Part shown: positions 48,337 to 56,890 of the stretch, in pieces
Position numbering within the stretch: position 1 is the stretch's first letter
Layout: every line of letters begins with the position of its first letter
NCBI GenBank assembly: GCA_963205115.1
Contig: CAUJHV010000063.1
Span: forward strand, 1-64,000
Reading direction: 5' to 3'
Length of the DNA: 64,000 bases
Source of the DNA: Pseudomonadota bacterium
GTDB lineage: Bacteria; Pseudomonadota; Gammaproteobacteria; Burkholderiales; Burkholderiaceae_C
Notes under the pieces: model-generated
What the model was told of the DNA's origin: nothing
Databases searched by the model: none
What the model saw: the letters and a program-made list of their open reading frames with translations, nothing else
Program-made: the position numbers and the translations under genes

Positions 48337-49884
48337 TTACGATTTAGGCCGCCGGGGCGCGTGTTGCGCCAGACGCCAGACCATGCCAGCCATCAGCAGG
48401 ACGCCGGCGACGAGCACGCCCCACAGCAGCGCCGGACGCCAGCGCGCGGCGCGTTCGGCTTGCGCCTCGGCCTGGGCCGCTTCGGGTGATTCGGTGAAGG
48501 CACCCAGGCGTGAGGGGCCCACCGCCAGCCGCGCGGGATCGCCGCCCGGGACCAGCGTGGCCAGCGGCAGATCGCCCGCTGTGGCCGTTGCGGCGCCGAT
48601 GAGCAGCCGGTGCGGTGGCGTGCCCTGGCGGGCCCACAGCAGTCGGGGCTGGTCGATGTCCACAGCCAGTTCCACCTGCTCTGGGGCCGGTGCGGCAGAG
48701 CGTGGGTCGGGCAGCAGGCGCAGGAAACGCGCGCGACCCGGCAGCGGCAGGGCGGGTGATTCGCTGGCGGAGCCGCCGGGCTGCTCGACGCGGTAGAAGA
48801 CGGCGCTGCCGGCCTCGCGCCAGGGCGCATCGGCACGTTCGCGCCACTGCACCCGCACCGGCGAGATCTGCGTGCCGGATCGGAACTGCAGCTGTACGCG
48901 CGCCACGGGCAGCACGCCGCCCAGATCGGCCAGCAGGCCTGTGGCCGCTGCGCCCTTGTCGCCTGTGGCCGCAGCGGGTTCCGCCGTGAGCGGAACGACC
49001 AGGCGCGCGCGGTGCGCAGCCGGCGCGGCCGCAGGTGCGGGCAGGCGTGCCTGCACCTGGGTGAGCGCCGGCGCAGCGGCGGGGTCGGTCCATGTCCAAC
49101 GCACAAAACGAGCGGCACCCGCGGGCAGCGGGATCAGCGGCTGTTCCAGCGGGGCGGGCGTGGCGCCCGTGGCGGCGGCAGGCGGCGGGCCTGCCGAGGG
49201 AGCGCCGGCCGGCGAGGCGCTCGTGCTGCCAGCGGGTACCGCTGGATTTATCGATGCCGTTGGAGCGCCGCCCGAGGGCGCGCTGGCCGACAGCGACAGC
49301 AGCGTGCCGCCGCCAGCCGGCTGCCACTGGCGCAGGTCCGCGCTGGTCTCGAGGCGGTAGGCCACGGAGAAGGCCGCGCCGGGCGGCCACGCGAGCTTCA
49401 GCGCATCTGGCCGGACCGCGCCGGGCTCGGCCTTGCCCAGATCGACGAGCCAGCCTGCGGGGCGCGCGGATGCGCCGCCCGGCCGCGCGCCCGCGCGCTG
49501 CCGCACGACCAGCGTGCCGCCGCGGCTGATGACTTCGAGCGTATCGGGCAGGCCGTCGTTGCGTGCATTCGATGCCGGCCAGGCCCAGTGCGCCGCGGAT
49601 TTCCAGCGCGGGGCGGCGGGTTCTGGGCTTTGGGGTGGCAGCCACGCAAAGGGCGTGCGCTGGCCCTGGGCGTCGACGATGCGCACATCGGCGTGGTCGG
49701 CCCGCGCGCTCAGCCGCAAGGCTTCCACCGGCAGGGTCAGTTCGAACCAGGCGCCGGGTGACAGCGCTTCCAGCGGCGCGGCATGACGCAGTCGGGGTTC
49801 GTCCGCGGCAGGCGCTGCACCGGTGGCGCACGCCAGGGCGGCAACGAACACGCCGACAGCCAGGTCTCTAATGGGCATGTTCAT
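48337..49884 (-). CDS. DUF3999 family envelope protein
   Basis: 515 residues from ATG 49884. A signal peptide (LAVGVFVAALACATGAAPA) leads into a large beta-rich, Ala/Pro-rich periplasmic region, then a single C-terminal membrane span near WRPALLWGVLVAGVLLMAGMVW. This matches DUF3999, a family usually encoded next to DUF2339, as here; it overlaps the DUF2339 stop by 17 bases. Function unknown. GC-rich low-complexity stretches (Ala-Gly-Ser-Pro) are common in the middle. Confidence 0.75.
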   Translation of the reverse strand: MNMPIRDLAVGVFVAALACATGAAPAADEPRLRHAAPLEALSPGAWFELTLPVEALRLSARADHADVRIVDAQGQRTPFAWLPPQSPEPAAPRWKSAAHWAWPASNARNDGLPDTLEVISRGGTLVVRQRAGARPGGASARPAGWLVDLGKAEPGAVRPDALKLAWPPGAAFSVAYRLETSADLRQWQPAGGGTLLSLSASAPSGGAPTASINPAVPAGSTSASPAGAPSAGPPPAAATGATPAPLEQPLIPLPAGAARFVRWTWTDPAAAPALTQVQARLPAPAAAPAAHRARLVVPLTAEPAAATGDKGAAATGLLADLGGVLPVARVQLQFRSGTQISPVRVQWRERADAPWREAGSAVFYRVEQPGGSASESPALPLPGRARFLRLLPDPRSAAPAPEQVELAVDIDQPRLLWARQGTPPHRLLIGAATATAGDLPLATLVPGGDPARLAVGPSRLGAFTESPEAAQAEAQAERAARWRPALLWGVLVAGVLLMAGMVWRLAQHAPRRPKS

Positions 49885-52735
49885 CTGCCGCGCGCGCCGC
49901 CTCGCGGCCAGGCAAGGGGGCAACGTAGCCGATCACCAGCATCAGCACACCGACGCCGATGAAGGACACGATGCGCGTGACCGTGCCGCTGCCCGACAGG
50001 TCGACGAGCAGCAGCTTGAGCACCACCACGCCCAGCAGGCCGGCGCCGGCAAGCCACACGGGGCGGCGCGCCTGGCGTGCGGACCACCACATCAGGCCCA
50101 ACGCCGTGGCGCTCCACAGCAGCGTCAGGCCCGTCTGGACCGCCAGTGAATCGATCCACGCGTGCAGGCGATAGGGGATGTCGCCATAGTGGTGGAAGCC
50201 GCGGATCAGCATGCCGTTGAGCCATGCGAAGAGCGTGCCGCCGATGACCCACCAGCCCAGGCGGCCGTGACGGGCCTGCCAGGGCGCCGCGGCGTCGCTG
50301 CGCCACCAGGCGACGACCGTCGCGCCGGCCAGGCCAATGCCCAGGTCCAGCGGATTGAGCAGCGGCACGTGCGGCAGCGGGCGCGCCGTGCCGTCGGACA
50401 CCGCGTTGGCCAGCAGCGCCCACCGCAGCAGCGACAGCGCCAGCACGCCGCCGGCGTGGCTGTCGTAGGCCTGCGGCTCCAGCCGCATGGGCCATCGGCG
50501 CTCGGCCCGGCGGGCATCCGCGAGCATCAGGCCCAGTACCGCGGCAGGCGCCACCAGCCAGCCCAGCCACGGCCAGGCGCTGGCGGCTTCGCCCCAGGCG
50601 GCCGTGTGATGGCGCAGTTCCAGGGCGCCCAGTGCGGCCAGCCACACGGGCCCCAGCGCGTGCACGCCGCGGCGCAGCGGCATGGGCCATGCGGCGGCCG
50701 ACCCGGCCAGCGCCGCGCCGTGCACGGCCAGCGCGATCGGCCACGCCCACCAGCCGCCTTGCTGCAGCGGCGCGGGCTGGAAATCGGCGCTCGCGGCGGT
50801 GGCCAGCAGCATCAGCGGCGCGTGTCCGGCAACGGGCAGCGACACCGCTGGCCAGTGCAGCCGGCGCGCCAGCAGCAGGTACAGCGCCGCCACCGCGCTG
50901 ACGGCCGCCACGAGTGCCGACAGGCGCAGCGTTGTCGGAACGAATTCGCCCACTTCGTAGGCCGCGCCGGCCAGCAGCCAGACTGTCGCCCAGGCGATCA
51001 GCGCGGGCGAGGCCACCTGGCGCTCGATCGCGGGCAGGCCGTCTGCGCGCCGCAGGAAAGCCGCGCCCGCCAGCGAGCCCGCACCGATCAGCAGGGTGTT
51101 GATCCAGAAGGCATTGAGCACCTGCGCCGGTGTGCCGCTGTGCTGCGCGGCATGCAGCGTGACGCCTCCGGCCAGCGCCAGAAGCGCATAGCCGGCCCAG
51201 CGGCTGCGGGCATGCCCCTGGCGCAGCCCCGCCCACAGCAGCCCGGCACCTTCCAGCGCCCAGGCGCCTGCAGTGACCTCGGCGCTGAAACCCAGCGGAA
51301 TGACCAGCGTCAGCAGGATCGCGCCGATGGCCAGCGCGGGCTCGAAGACCGCTTGCCAGCGCTCGCGCGTGCGGGACCACGCGGCCACGCCCACGTAGAA
51401 GCCGCCCATCACCAGCGCGGTGTACGCCAGCTGCATGGCGTCGCGTTGCACGATGCCCACCTGCAGCGCAAACGTCAGTGTCGGCAGGCCGAACAACAGA
51501 CCCGCATGCAGCCAGCGCGCGCGGGTGTCCGTCTGCTCGGCCTGGCGACCAGGCAGCAGCGTGATCGCGGCAAACAGCAGGAAAAACGCGACCAGGAACA
51601 GCTCGCAGGACACCGCATGCGCGGGCTGAAAGGCACGCAGCCCCCAGGCCAGCGCGATGCCGTAGGTGCAGGCGAAAGCCAGGCCGTTGAGCAGCCGCCA
51701 GTGGCGCACCGCGGCGATGGCCGCGATGCCCAGGTCGAGCACCAGCAGGTAGCTGAAGAGTGCGACGTGGTCGCCGGATCCGGTGGACAGCAGCAGCGGC
51801 GTGGCAAAGCCCCCGAGTGCGCCGATCACCGCCAGGCTCATCGCATCCTGCAGCACGGCCAGCGCGGCGGCCAGGCCGGCGATGGCCACCATCGCGGCAA
51901 AGGCCGGCAGCATGCCGACCAGGCCGTAAAACCGGAAGGCAGCAAAGCAGGTCAGGTAAAGCACCGCGATGGCGCCGCCCTGCAGCGCCATCGCGTAGGC
52001 GCGTCGACCGTCGCGCAGCTTCCAGCCCAGGCCCAGCAAGGCCAGTGCGACCGAACCGATGCCGGCCAGCCGCCACTCGATCGGCAGCTGCACGTGTTCG
52101 CTCGCGTAGCGCGCCAGGAAGGCCAGGCCGAGGAACAGGATGGCCACGCCCACGCGCACGATGGTGTTGCCGCCGAAGAGCAGCCGGTGGAGCAGTCCGG
52201 GTGTGGCCGGTTCGAGCGGCAGTGGCGGTTTTGTCGCGGGTGCCCCGGGCGACTGTGCGCCCATCGGCGCGGGGTGGTTCGGCGTCACAGGCGCCGTGGC
52301 CTGCGTTGGCAGGGCGTCGGCTGAGGGCACGGGTTGGACAGCCGCGGCGCCCGCCGGATCGGTGGCCGCGGCAGCGGCTGACCGAGACGGCGGAGTTGGC
52401 ATGCCCGCCGCATCCTCGGGCCCGGTTTCAACAGCGTTTGCCGATACGGGCTCGTTTCGGCCCGACCCCGGGTCTGCGGGCGCCGATGCCACGGCCGCGT
52501 CGAGCGCCGCTGCGCCAACGGCTTCGGGCGGCGCCTTCGCAGGGTCGATGACCGCGCGCGGCTGCGCATCGACCGAAACCTGCAGCTCGCCCAGCCGCCG
52601 CTCCAGCGCGGCGATGCGCAACTGCTGATCCGTGACACGGTGGACCAGCCAACCCACGGCCAGGCCGAGCAGGGCACCGAAGCCCCCGGCGGAGGCCCCG
52701 ATGAGGCCGCCGACGATGATCAGCAGCAGCTGCAT
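49868..52735 (-). CDS. DUF2339 polytopic membrane protein
   Basis: 955 residues. One N-terminal span and coiled-coil segment (LRIAALERRLGELQVSVDAQ) are followed by an Ala/Pro/Thr-rich spacer to about residue 170, then about 20 membrane helices to the C-terminus, the DUF2339 architecture. The family is conserved in many Gram-negative bacteria but has no assigned role. It overlaps the DUF3999 gene, so the two are co-translated. Confidence 0.8.
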   Translation of the reverse strand: MQLLLIIVGGLIGASAGGFGALLGLAVGWLVHRVTDQQLRIAALERRLGELQVSVDAQPRAVIDPAKAPPEAVGAAALDAAVASAPADPGSGRNEPVSANAVETGPEDAAGMPTPPSRSAAAAATDPAGAAAVQPVPSADALPTQATAPVTPNHPAPMGAQSPGAPATKPPLPLEPATPGLLHRLLFGGNTIVRVGVAILFLGLAFLARYASEHVQLPIEWRLAGIGSVALALLGLGWKLRDGRRAYAMALQGGAIAVLYLTCFAAFRFYGLVGMLPAFAAMVAIAGLAAALAVLQDAMSLAVIGALGGFATPLLLSTGSGDHVALFSYLLVLDLGIAAIAAVRHWRLLNGLAFACTYGIALAWGLRAFQPAHAVSCELFLVAFFLLFAAITLLPGRQAEQTDTRARWLHAGLLFGLPTLTFALQVGIVQRDAMQLAYTALVMGGFYVGVAAWSRTRERWQAVFEPALAIGAILLTLVIPLGFSAEVTAGAWALEGAGLLWAGLRQGHARSRWAGYALLALAGGVTLHAAQHSGTPAQVLNAFWINTLLIGAGSLAGAAFLRRADGLPAIERQVASPALIAWATVWLLAGAAYEVGEFVPTTLRLSALVAAVSAVAALYLLLARRLHWPAVSLPVAGHAPLMLLATAASADFQPAPLQQGGWWAWPIALAVHGAALAGSAAAWPMPLRRGVHALGPVWLAALGALELRHHTAAWGEAASAWPWLGWLVAPAAVLGLMLADARRAERRWPMRLEPQAYDSHAGGVLALSLLRWALLANAVSDGTARPLPHVPLLNPLDLGIGLAGATVVAWWRSDAAAPWQARHGRLGWWVIGGTLFAWLNGMLIRGFHHYGDIPYRLHAWIDSLAVQTGLTLLWSATALGLMWWSARQARRPVWLAGAGLLGVVVLKLLLVDLSGSGTVTRIVSFIGVGVLMLVIGYVAPLPGREAARAADEHAH

Positions 52736-52865
52736 GGTGCGCCGCTGGTGGGGCCGCTAGTCACGCGTGTTCCGCCGATGGGCAGTCGCTCGTCTGCCGC
52801 GTGGCGTCGGTCACGTCCGCGATGAGGCAGGCAGTCATCGCTCGTTGCCCCTGACGCCGGCGCGT

Positions 52866-53723
52866 TCAGCAGGAGAAGTCGTTCTCGAGCAGCGGCTGCT
52901 GCTTGACCACGCGGTCCAGCGCCAGCAGCTGTTCCAGCAGCGCGCGCATGTGCTTCAGCGGCACGGCGTTGGGGCCGTCGGACATCGCCTTGGCCGGATC
53001 GGGGTGCGTTTCCATGAACAGGCCTGCCACGCCCACGGCGATGGCCGCGCGCGAGAGCACTGGCACGAACTCGCGCTGGCCGCCCGAGCTGGTGCCCTGG
53101 CCGCCGGGCAGCTGCACGCTGTGCGTGGCGTCGAAGACCACCGGCGCGCCGGTCTCGCGCATGATCGCCAGGCTGCGCATGTCGGAGACGAGGTTGTTGT
53201 AGCCGAAGCTCGCACCGCGTTCGCAGGCCATGAACACGTCGTCGGGCAGGCCCTTGTCGCGCGCGGCGGCGCGGGCCTTGTCGATGACGTTTTTCATGTC
53301 GTGCGGCGCGAGGAACTGGCCCTTCTTGATGTTCACCGGCTTGCCGCTTTGCGCCACGGCGCGGATGAAATCCGTCTGCCGGCACAGGAAGGCCGGCGTC
53401 TGCAGCACGTCCACCACCGAGGCCACCTTCGGCACCTCGGCCTCGCTGTGCACATCGGTGAGCACGGGCACGTTCAGCGTGCGCTTCACGGTGGCCAGGA
53501 TCTCCAGGCCCTTGTCCATGCCCGGGCCGCGGAACGAGGTGCCGCTGGAACGGTTGGCCTTGTCGTAGCTGCTCTTGAAGATGAAGGGGATGCCCAGCGC
53601 GCGGGTTATCTCCTGCAGCTGGCCGGCCACGTCGATCTGGAGCTGCTCGCTCTCGACCACGCAGGGCCCGGCGATCAGAAAGAAGGGTCGGTCCAGGCCG
53701 ACGTCGAATCCGCAGAGTTTCAT
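52866..53723 (-). CDS. kdsA: 3-deoxy-8-phosphooctulonate synthase (KDO-8-P synthase)
   Basis: 285 residues. It condenses PEP with arabinose 5-phosphate on the way to KDO for lipopolysaccharide. The N-terminal motif reads IAGPCVVESE with Cys21, as in metal-dependent enzymes, where E. coli KdsA has Asn. Other metal ligands (His in DATHS, Glu in METHPDP, Asp in SDGPN) are present, so it should be the metal-dependent class. Start ATG 53723 has GGTGGA upstream; ten extra residues are possible from 53753. Confidence 0.93.
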   Translation of the reverse strand: MKLCGFDVGLDRPFFLIAGPCVVESEQLQIDVAGQLQEITRALGIPFIFKSSYDKANRSSGTSFRGPGMDKGLEILATVKRTLNVPVLTDVHSEAEVPKVASVVDVLQTPAFLCRQTDFIRAVAQSGKPVNIKKGQFLAPHDMKNVIDKARAAARDKGLPDDVFMACERGASFGYNNLVSDMRSLAIMRETGAPVVFDATHSVQLPGGQGTSSGGQREFVPVLSRAAIAVGVAGLFMETHPDPAKAMSDGPNAVPLKHMRALLEQLLALDRVVKQQPLLENDFSC

Positions 53724-53804
53724 GTCGATTCCACCGGGCCGTTGCGTGGGCACCGGACGCCGCCGCCCAGGGGCTGCGAGCGACCGGCGCGCGGGCCCGC
53801 CATG

Positions 53805-55466
53805 TCAGGCGGCCAGCTTGGCCGCGTTGTCTGCACGCGCCTTCTGGTGCTCCAGCGCCGCCTTCACGTAGCTCGTGAACAGCGGATGGCCGCCCCAGGG
53901 CGTGCTCTTGAACTCGGGGTGGAACTGCACGCCGATGAACCACGGATGGCGGTCGCGCGGCAGTTCCACAATCTCGGTCAGCTGCTCGCGCTGGGTGAGG
54001 GCGCTGATCACCAGGCCGGCCTGCTGCAGCTGGTCGAGGTAGTTGACGTTCGCCTCGTAGCGATGGCGGTGGCGCTCGGTGACCACCGGGCCGTAGATCT
54101 CGTGCGCCAGCGTGCCGGGCTTGACGTCGGAGCTCTGCGCGCCCAGGCGCATCGTGCCGCCCAGGTCGCTGTTGGCGTCGCGCTTCTGGATGCTGCCGTC
54201 GCGGTCGTGCCACTCGTCGATGAGCGCGATGACCGGGTGCGCGGGATTGGGATCGAACTCGGTGGAGTTGGCGCCCGGCAGGCCCGCCACGTGGCGCGCG
54301 TACTCGATGGTCGCCACCTGCATGCCCAGGCAGATGCCCAGGTAGGGCACGCCGTGCTCGCGCGCAAACTGCACCGCGCAGATTTTGCCTTCGATGCCGC
54401 GCTTGCCGAAGCCGCCGGGGACCAGGATCGCGTCATAGACGGCCAGCTGCGAGACGTTGTCCGGCGCGATGGTCTCGGCGTCGACATAGTCGATCAGGAC
54501 CTTGGCGTGGTTGTGGATGCCGGCGTGGCGCAGGGCTTCGTTCAGCGACTTGTACGAATCCGACAGGTCGGTGTACTTGCCGCACATCGCGATGCGCACG
54601 CTGTTCTTCGGGTGCTCGACCTCGTGCACCAGTGAATCCCAGCGTTTGAGGTCGGCCGGCTTGGTCAGCAGCTGCAGCTTCATGACCATCAGTTCGTCCA
54701 GCCCCTGCTCGTGCAGGACACGCGGCACCTTGTAGATGGTGTCCACGTCGGGCATGGAGATCACGCCGTGCAGCGGCACGTTGGTGAACAGGCTGATCTT
54801 GTCGCGCTCGTCGTCCGGGATGACGCGGTCGGCGCGGCACAGCAGCGCATCGGGCTGGATGCCGATCTCGCGCAGCTTCTGCACCGTGTGCTGCGTGGGC
54901 TTGGTCTTGAGTTCGCCGGCCGCGGCAATCCACGGCACGAAGGTCAGGTGCACGAAGGCGGTGTTGCCGGGGCCCAGCTTCAGGCTCATCTGGCGCACGG
55001 CTTCCAGGAAGGGCAGGGATTCGATGTCGCCCACCGTGCCGCCGATTTCCACGATGGCCACGTCGATGTCGCCAGCCGCCCCGCGCCGCACGAAATCCTG
55101 GATCTCGTTGGTGACGTGCGGGATGACCTGCACGGTCTTGCCCAGGTAGTCTCCACGGCGCTCTTTTTCGAGCACGCTCATGTAGATCTGGCCGGTGGTG
55201 AAGTTGTTGCTGCGCTTCATCCGCGTGGTGATGAAGCGCTCGTAGTGGCCCAGGTCGAGGTCGGTCTCGGCACCGTCGTCGGTGACAAAGACTTCGCCGT
55301 GCTGGAACGGGCTCATCGTGCCCGGATCCACGTTGAGATACGGGTCCAGCTTGATGAGCGTGACCTTCAGGCCACGGGACTCGAGGATGGCGGCCAGCGA
55401 GGCCGCTGCGATGCCCTTGCCGAGGGAGGACACCACACCGCCGGTGACGAAGACGAACTTGGTCAT
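53805..55466 (-). CDS. pyrG: CTP synthase
   Basis: 553 residues. N-terminal synthetase domain (KFVFVTGGVVSSLGKGIAAAS, P-loop) and C-terminal class I glutamine amidotransferase with nucleophile Cys in GICLGMQ and the His-Glu in FHPEFKSTP. Converts UTP to CTP. Head of the pyrG-kdsA-eno cluster on the minus strand; a TATAAT box lies upstream at 55535-55540. Confidence 0.97.
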   Translation of the reverse strand: MTKFVFVTGGVVSSLGKGIAAASLAAILESRGLKVTLIKLDPYLNVDPGTMSPFQHGEVFVTDDGAETDLDLGHYERFITTRMKRSNNFTTGQIYMSVLEKERRGDYLGKTVQVIPHVTNEIQDFVRRGAAGDIDVAIVEIGGTVGDIESLPFLEAVRQMSLKLGPGNTAFVHLTFVPWIAAAGELKTKPTQHTVQKLREIGIQPDALLCRADRVIPDDERDKISLFTNVPLHGVISMPDVDTIYKVPRVLHEQGLDELMVMKLQLLTKPADLKRWDSLVHEVEHPKNSVRIAMCGKYTDLSDSYKSLNEALRHAGIHNHAKVLIDYVDAETIAPDNVSQLAVYDAILVPGGFGKRGIEGKICAVQFAREHGVPYLGICLGMQVATIEYARHVAGLPGANSTEFDPNPAHPVIALIDEWHDRDGSIQKRDANSDLGGTMRLGAQSSDVKPGTLAHEIYGPVVTERHRHRYEANVNYLDQLQQAGLVISALTQREQLTEIVELPRDRHPWFIGVQFHPEFKSTPWGGHPLFTSYVKAALEHQKARADNAAKLAA

Positions 55467-55534
55467 TGCATGAGGCACGGCCCGCGAGGCGCCAGGAAGC
55501 GGCGCCCTGAGAAGTGCCCAAGGGGGAAATCGAA

Positions 55535-55540
55535 ATTATA
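55535..55540 (-). promoter_or_regulatory. -10 box of the pyrG promoter
   Basis: A perfect TATAAT on the minus strand, 69 bases upstream of the pyrG ATG. The expected -35 is weak (TTGCGG is 20 bases upstream), so strength or activation is uncertain. Confidence 0.5.
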
Positions 55541-55625
55541 GGTGCCGGGTCGCGGGGGCCCCGCAAACGGCGCTCCCCCTAGGAGCTGCCGACGCCTCGC
55601 CGAGGCATCGACGCCAGGCGTCTCG

Positions 55626-56261
55626 CTACCAGCGCAGCAGGCGCGGGCCCAGCAGCGCCCCGATGGCCGTGCACACCGCGATGCCCAGCGTGTACCAGAC
55701 GGCCACGAAACTCATCGCGACTTCGGTGCAGGACAAGGCATAGGCCGTCGCCCCCAGCGCACCCGAGAAGAGCCCCGCCGCCGCACCGGCCAGACGCGGC
55801 CGCGTGGGCGCCAGGCCGCGCAGGGCCCAGAAAGCGCCCGCCATCGGCGGCAGGCCCAGCAAGACCACGTTGCGCGGACAGGTCTTCCACGAGTGGCCCA
55901 GCAGTTCGGCCAGGCGCAGCTCGGGCATCGCGGCAAACCAGTACCAGATGCCGGCAAATCCCATGAGGGCCAGCACGGCCATCAGCGCGATCTGCGGCCA
56001 CATCAGGCGCTGCACGGGCCGGGCCAGGCGTGCGGTCAACCAGCCGCCCACAGCCACCAGCGCGACGGCGTAGCCGAACTTGATCCACCAGCCCATCTGC
56101 ATCATCACTGTCATCGGCACCAGGCCGATGACCAGCACGCCGGCCAGCGCGCTGGCGCCCAGGCCCACCAGCGCCACGGGCAGCAGACGTCGCGCGACCG
56201 GTGCGCGTGGGGCCGGGCCGGCGCCGCGCGCCAGCATGTCGATGAGGGAGTCGGTCTTCAT
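55626..56261 (-). CDS. DUF1109 / NrsF-like anti-sigma factor
   Basis: 211 residues with six membrane segments, matching DUF1109 membrane anti-sigma factors. Conserved Cys in WKTCPRN and the later LSCTE match the Cys positions in that family, which are proposed to sense metal or oxidative stress in Caulobacter NrsF. It follows the sigma-factor gene by 14 bases. The second motif has Thr where Pro is usual. Controls the partner sigma factor by holding it at the membrane, by family analogy. Confidence 0.8.
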   Translation of the reverse strand: MKTDSLIDMLARGAGPAPRAPVARRLLPVALVGLGASALAGVLVIGLVPMTVMMQMGWWIKFGYAVALVAVGGWLTARLARPVQRLMWPQIALMAVLALMGFAGIWYWFAAMPELRLAELLGHSWKTCPRNVVLLGLPPMAGAFWALRGLAPTRPRLAGAAAGLFSGALGATAYALSCTEVAMSFVAVWYTLGIAVCTAIGALLGPRLLRW

Positions 56262-56275
56262 GGACGATCGAACTT

Positions 56276-56833
56276 TCAGCGCTTGACCTGCTCGGCCAGC
56301 CGTTTGAGGCCGCGGTGCACCTGCACCTTGATGGCGGACACCGACGCCCCGGTGCGCGCCGCGGCTTCGATCACCGACAGGCCTTCGACCTTCGTCAGCA
56401 GGATCGCCATGCGCTGGGCCTCGGGCAGGGATTGCAGCAGCTGCGCCAGGTCGTGCTGGGGTTGGCCTTCCTCGACCACCGCCACCAGCAGGTTCTCGTC
56501 GACATCGTCCAGCGTGTCGTGCAGGTTCTCGCGGCGGCCGCGCCGACGCCACAGGTCGACCAGCTTGTGGCGCGCGATGGCCAGCACCCAGGCGCTGACC
56601 GGCAGCTTGGGGTCGTAGGTGGCGCGCTGCAGGTGCAGCGCCAGCAGGGTTTCCTGCACGAGATCCTCCACATCGTCGGGCAGCCCGCTCAGGCGCCGAC
56701 GAAGGTAACCCCGAAGCCGCTGGGCGATGCGCTCGAGGCTTTCCCGATAGGCCGCCTCGTCGCCGGACTGCGCACGCATCCACAGCGGCCGCAGCACGGA
56801 TTCGAAGGCGTCGGGTGCGGCTTCGAATGTCAT
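56276..56833 (-). CDS. ECF RNA polymerase sigma factor (SigF-like)
   Basis: 185 residues. Region 2 contains DDVEDLVQETLLALHLQRATYDPKLPVSAWVLAIARHKLVDLWRRR and region 4 LPEAQRMAILLTKVEGLSVIEAAARTGASVSAIKVQVHRGLKRL, typical of ECF factors paired with DUF1109 anti-sigma factors. The ATG at 56833 abuts a GTAACC-N16-CGAA motif that would put the transcription start inside the coding sequence, so a later start (ATG 56779) is possible. Confidence 0.9.
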   Translation of the reverse strand: MTFEAAPDAFESVLRPLWMRAQSGDEAAYRESLERIAQRLRGYLRRRLSGLPDDVEDLVQETLLALHLQRATYDPKLPVSAWVLAIARHKLVDLWRRRGRRENLHDTLDDVDENLLVAVVEEGQPQHDLAQLLQSLPEAQRMAILLTKVEGLSVIEAAARTGASVSAIKVQVHRGLKRLAEQVKR

Positions 56834-56859
56834 TTCGCTGCGGCGGGCGGTCTGGTTAC
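56834..56859 (-). promoter_or_regulatory. Putative SigF-type autoregulatory promoter
   Basis: On the minus strand, GTAACC (56859-56854), 16 bases, then CGAA (56837-56834). I recall GTAACC-N16-CGAA as the motif reported upstream of Caulobacter SigF target operons; this is from memory. It falls between the MBL-fold gene and the sigma gene. Confidence 0.45.
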
Positions 56860-56890
56860 GTGGCGGTTGAAATTGCGGTGCAGCAATCGA

